Assembly: GCF_048544455.1 (NCBI RefSeq)
Contig: NC_133531.1
Location: 68,424,099-68,488,098, forward strand
DNA length: 64,000 bases
From: Silene latifolia
Taxonomy: Eukaryota; Streptophyta; Magnoliopsida; Caryophyllales; Caryophyllaceae
Reading direction: 5' to 3'
The first letter of the stretch is position 1; each line of letters opens with the position of its first letter. The notes under the pieces are model-generated. The model saw nothing but the letters and a program-made list of their open reading frames with translations. It ran no database searches and was not told the origin of the DNA. A program made the translations under genes and the position numbers. Positions 60,857-64,000 of this stretch are shown in pieces.

Positions 60857-61315
60857 AGCATCCGGCTCAGAAGCTACCTTTAAAGCATGTCCGAGACACA
60901 AATCCTTAAGTACCTTGGCTCAGCGGTTACCTTTAAAACATGTCCAAATACTACAAACAAGTGCCCGACTCAGAGGTTACCTTTAAAACATGTCCAAATA
61001 CTACAAACAAGTGCCCGACTCAGAGGTGACCTTTAAAACATGTCCAAATACTACAAACAAGTACCCGACTCAGCGGTTACCTTTAAAACATGTCCAAATA
61101 CTACAAACAAGTACCCGACTCAGAGGTTACCTTTAAAACATGTCCGAGGAACAACAAACAAGTATCTGGCTCAGCGGTTACCTTTAAAACATGTCCAAAT
61201 ATAACAAACAAGTGCCCGACTCAGAGGTTACTTTTAAAACATGTCCGAGGCACAACAAATAAGTATCTGGCTCAACGGTTACCTTTAAAACATGGTCAAA
61301 TACCACAAACAAGCA
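60857..61315. repeat. Tandem array of about nine 50-51 bp units inside the LTR
   Basis: Unit core CTCAGAGGTTACCTTTAAAA plus CATGTCCAAATACTACAAAC. Spacing is exactly 50 bp for the central units (60961, 61011, 61061, 61111) and slightly longer outside. Units are direct and contiguous, with no spacers. Confidence 0.9.
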
Positions 61316-61318
61316 CAT

Positions 61319-61600
61319 GGGACGGGATTATTAATGTCACATTCATACTTATGGCTTGCATCTCACCATATAAGTATGGATGGGAACATCAATCCCGACG
61401 ATCATATCGCAACTAGAGGGCTTATAGCTCACCCCTAGTATCCGATAGGACCAAGACTCAGGGACGGGATTATTAATGTCACATTCATACTTATGGCTTG
61501 CATCTCACCATAAGTACGGATGGGAACATCAATCCCAATGATCATACCGCAACTAGAGGGCTTATAGCTCACCCCTAGTATCCGATAGGACCAAGACTCA
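61319..61600. repeat. 142-bp tandem duplication inside the LTR
   Basis: Two direct copies (61319-61460 and 61461-61600) begin GGGACGGGATTATTAATGTC and are almost identical, directly following the 50-bp array. Confidence 0.9.
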
Positions 61601-63321
61601 CACAACCGAATAATACTAGACATTATCTAGAGCACGACTCACTACAAGTAACTATCTATAATAAATATTTTATACTTGTATTATATTAATTAATATTCCA
61701 CTTCATAATTTAACATGCCCGTTAAATTAAATAAATAAAATATAACAAGCGATAATGAATAATTTACGTTATGTGAAATTGCGGAATATAATGTGAAATC
61801 CAACAAGTGAAGCATACCAAGTCCAATCAAGTAAACTACACAAATCCAACTAATTTAACATAACTAGCCCAATAAATAAAACCAAAGAAACCAAACAAGT
61901 GAAACCACCTGAGCCCAACATAATAAATATATAGAAGAACGATATTTAACGAGTTACATCATATAAAATACGAGACAGAATTTAAATAAATCAATCTCGA
62001 AAATTAAGACACAACCAAACATAAGCATATGTAAGGCCCAAACAATTTAATCACAAAAGTCCTACCAAGTAAATATGGTAAGCCCAAATACATACTTTTA
62101 TCCGAGTCTAAAAATTATAAGATTTCGGGTCCAAATATCATGAGAATTCGGGTCCACATGTTAGAAGAATTGAGTCCAACAGATATAAAGAGTTGAGCCC
62201 TCGAAGTTAAGATTAGTGAGCCCAAAACCAACATATAACACACAAAATGAAACAAGCAGAGGAAGCAATACGAGGAGAGCACATTTCGTTCATTCCCCCA
62301 CCTCTGTACTTGCACAAAATAGTCCTAAGGACGGATATTCACACCATTTTTACTATAGAAATAAGCCGAGAACACCACGCCCTCTACATTGCAACATCAC
62401 CTTCAACTAAACCCATCACCACGTCCGTCCACTCACGGCTCCAAAACCGAGTCCAAAATACCCAAAATGGTCCATTCAACTCAAAATTAAGACGGAAATA
62501 AGCGCAAATAAAACATGAACAACCACCATTAAACTTGCTCTAATAAGACTCGAGAATAACGTGTAAAAACAGTCCATACACGGTACCAAAACAGAGTTCC
62601 AGCAGCTCTTTTTGCCAAGTTTAAGACGGAAATAAGCAAGCACAAGGAACAAATAATCTACGCAAATGCCGACCAAGAAAGTTCAGGGAAGGACATAAAC
62701 ATCAACTGCAGCAGTACATGAACATAAAACACGCGTTGAACTCGATATTTCCCCTCATACCCGAATCCAGTTTGAGACGGGTCCAAGGCAACCAAAACAG
62801 CCGTATAAAATGACCATTATAAACACAAAAACAACCCCATTCATGAGGAACGCACAAAGACTTAAACTTTACGATAAATGAAGGTAAAAACGAGTAGGAA
62901 GGACGGATTCCCGACATTTTGTCGAGTAACCTATCACCGTTACCTTAAACGCCTCTTATTTTTCGAATAAACGGTCCCTAAAGCTTGAATCTTCCACCGG
63001 GTCTTCGAAACCTTTAACAAGGAGCAAGAACACGAAGAGATTGAGGCAAAAATTGAAACTTTTATAAGACGACGAAAATCGAAACCATTACAAAACAGAG
63101 ACTTTAATACCTTGAAAGATGAAGGAGGAGGTAAGGATGAGAATGGTGTAAAATTTTTGGAAAAAGGTTGAGAAACGGGGTCGAAATCTGGGTTTTAGAA
63201 GTGACGGAAGGAGGAAGGTGTTAGCAGCTTGTTGGTTTTGTTGTTGTTGGAGGTAAGCACGGAAAAGGAAGGATAAGGGGAAATGCAGGGGTGGGGACGG
63301 GTTGTAGTAAGTGAGGGTGAG

Positions 63322-63495
<174 letters not shown>

Positions 63496-63842
63496 TAAAT
63501 GTGGGGTGTGAGTGAGTAGGTGGTATGAGTGTTGTCGAATTTTGATTGGTCAAGATTAAAAATAGTCTCACATATGAAAATGTGACGGTCTATTGTTAGA
63601 CGGAAATTCGCCTTAAACCTACTATAATTTAAGACGGAGCTTTATTATTATTACTGTCGCTATTAATATAATCCGACTAAAAATATTTATTTTATATAAA
63701 CAAGTTTGTGAAAATGTAACTTTTATAAAATTTATGTTTAAAACGAGATTAATTAAATCAAATAATTTTAAAATATAAAATAATGTAATCGAACGGTTAA
63801 ATAAAGTATAAAGGTCAAAATGAAAAATTCGCGGGTGTTACA

Positions 63843-64000
63843 ATCACCCCCTTCTTTTAAAAAGTTTCGTCCTCGAAACTTGAAAGTAGAAATGAAAGGT
63901 TATAAAAATAAAGCCGGACTTTTTGAAATTGGTAACTAAAATATTAAAAGGTTACTTATCGTAAAAATTAAAATTCTTTCAAAAGTTTCAAGTAAGATTT
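63843..64000 (-). other. Polypurine tract and start of the internal region of the off-window Gypsy element
   Basis: On the minus strand, CTTTTTAAAAGAAGGGGGTG precedes the LTR, with TTTCGAGGACGAAAC just upstream. This is the typical end of a Gypsy internal domain. Nothing else is visible before the window ends. Confidence 0.65.

Noticed and set aside
60857-61315. CRISPR-like repeat array
   Set aside because: Units are contiguous with no unique spacers and sit in a plant LTR; this is an ordinary tandem repeat.
61090-61416. Open frame with a repeated VTFKTCP peptide
   Set aside because: It is the direct translation of the 50-51 bp tandem repeat; the repeat explains it fully.

Overview
This is nuclear DNA from a flowering plant, almost certainly of the order Caryophyllales and perhaps Caryophyllaceae. 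It is AT-rich, has introns and microsatellites, and is packed with nested transposable elements. The order is suggested by two copies of DODA, the plant LigB-type extradiol dioxygenase family whose Caryophyllales members include the betalain enzyme 4,5-DOPA dioxygenase. The family-level placement is inference only.

The window's own gene content is a tandem DODA pair on the minus strand. DODA copy A (exons 11308-11072, 10880-10510, 3031-2836) still encodes an uninterrupted 267-residue protein with the family's histidine motifs. It has collected a Mutator-type MITE between its TATA box and start codon, a 7-bp insertion at the exon 1 donor, and a Mutator-like element plus a very young Copia retrotransposon in intron 2, which has grown from about 60 bp to 7.5 kb. 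DODA copy B (32117-42388) is a pseudogene. It has lost most of exon 1, has His to Asn in the SATH motif and a frameshift in exon 3, and its last codons are cut off by an 8.7-kb Copia-type element. Its stop codon sits in a 33-bp island between that element and a Gypsy element.

Layout: 1-830 CACTA-like terminus; 1151-2760 AT-rich 3' flank with an unidentified coding remnant; 2836-12140 DODA A with insertions; 12534-14048 small MITEs; 14049-20100 a Stowaway element split by a 5.7-kb L1 LINE; 21821-22080 another Stowaway; 22185-32097 a Gypsy-type gag-only element carrying an Ogre/Tat-like solo LTR; 32131-40874 a Copia-type gag-only element; 40875-42388 the rest of DODA B; about 42389-50340 a decayed Helitron (RepHel plus RPA-like gene, minus strand); 50350-54280 gene-free AT-rich DNA; 54286-55121 a duplicated leader with the first coding exon of a WD40-type host gene; 55340-56900 a CACTA transposase-like gene broken by a TRIM; 57110-58932 a 5'-truncated LINE; 60167-63842 a long Gypsy (Tekay-like) LTR whose element runs off the right edge.

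Nothing here works as an operon. Copy A is the only candidate functional host protein gene. The clearest new observation is the layered transposon history of the DODA locus, including a small insertion that supplies its own in-frame splice donor. All comparisons were by eye.
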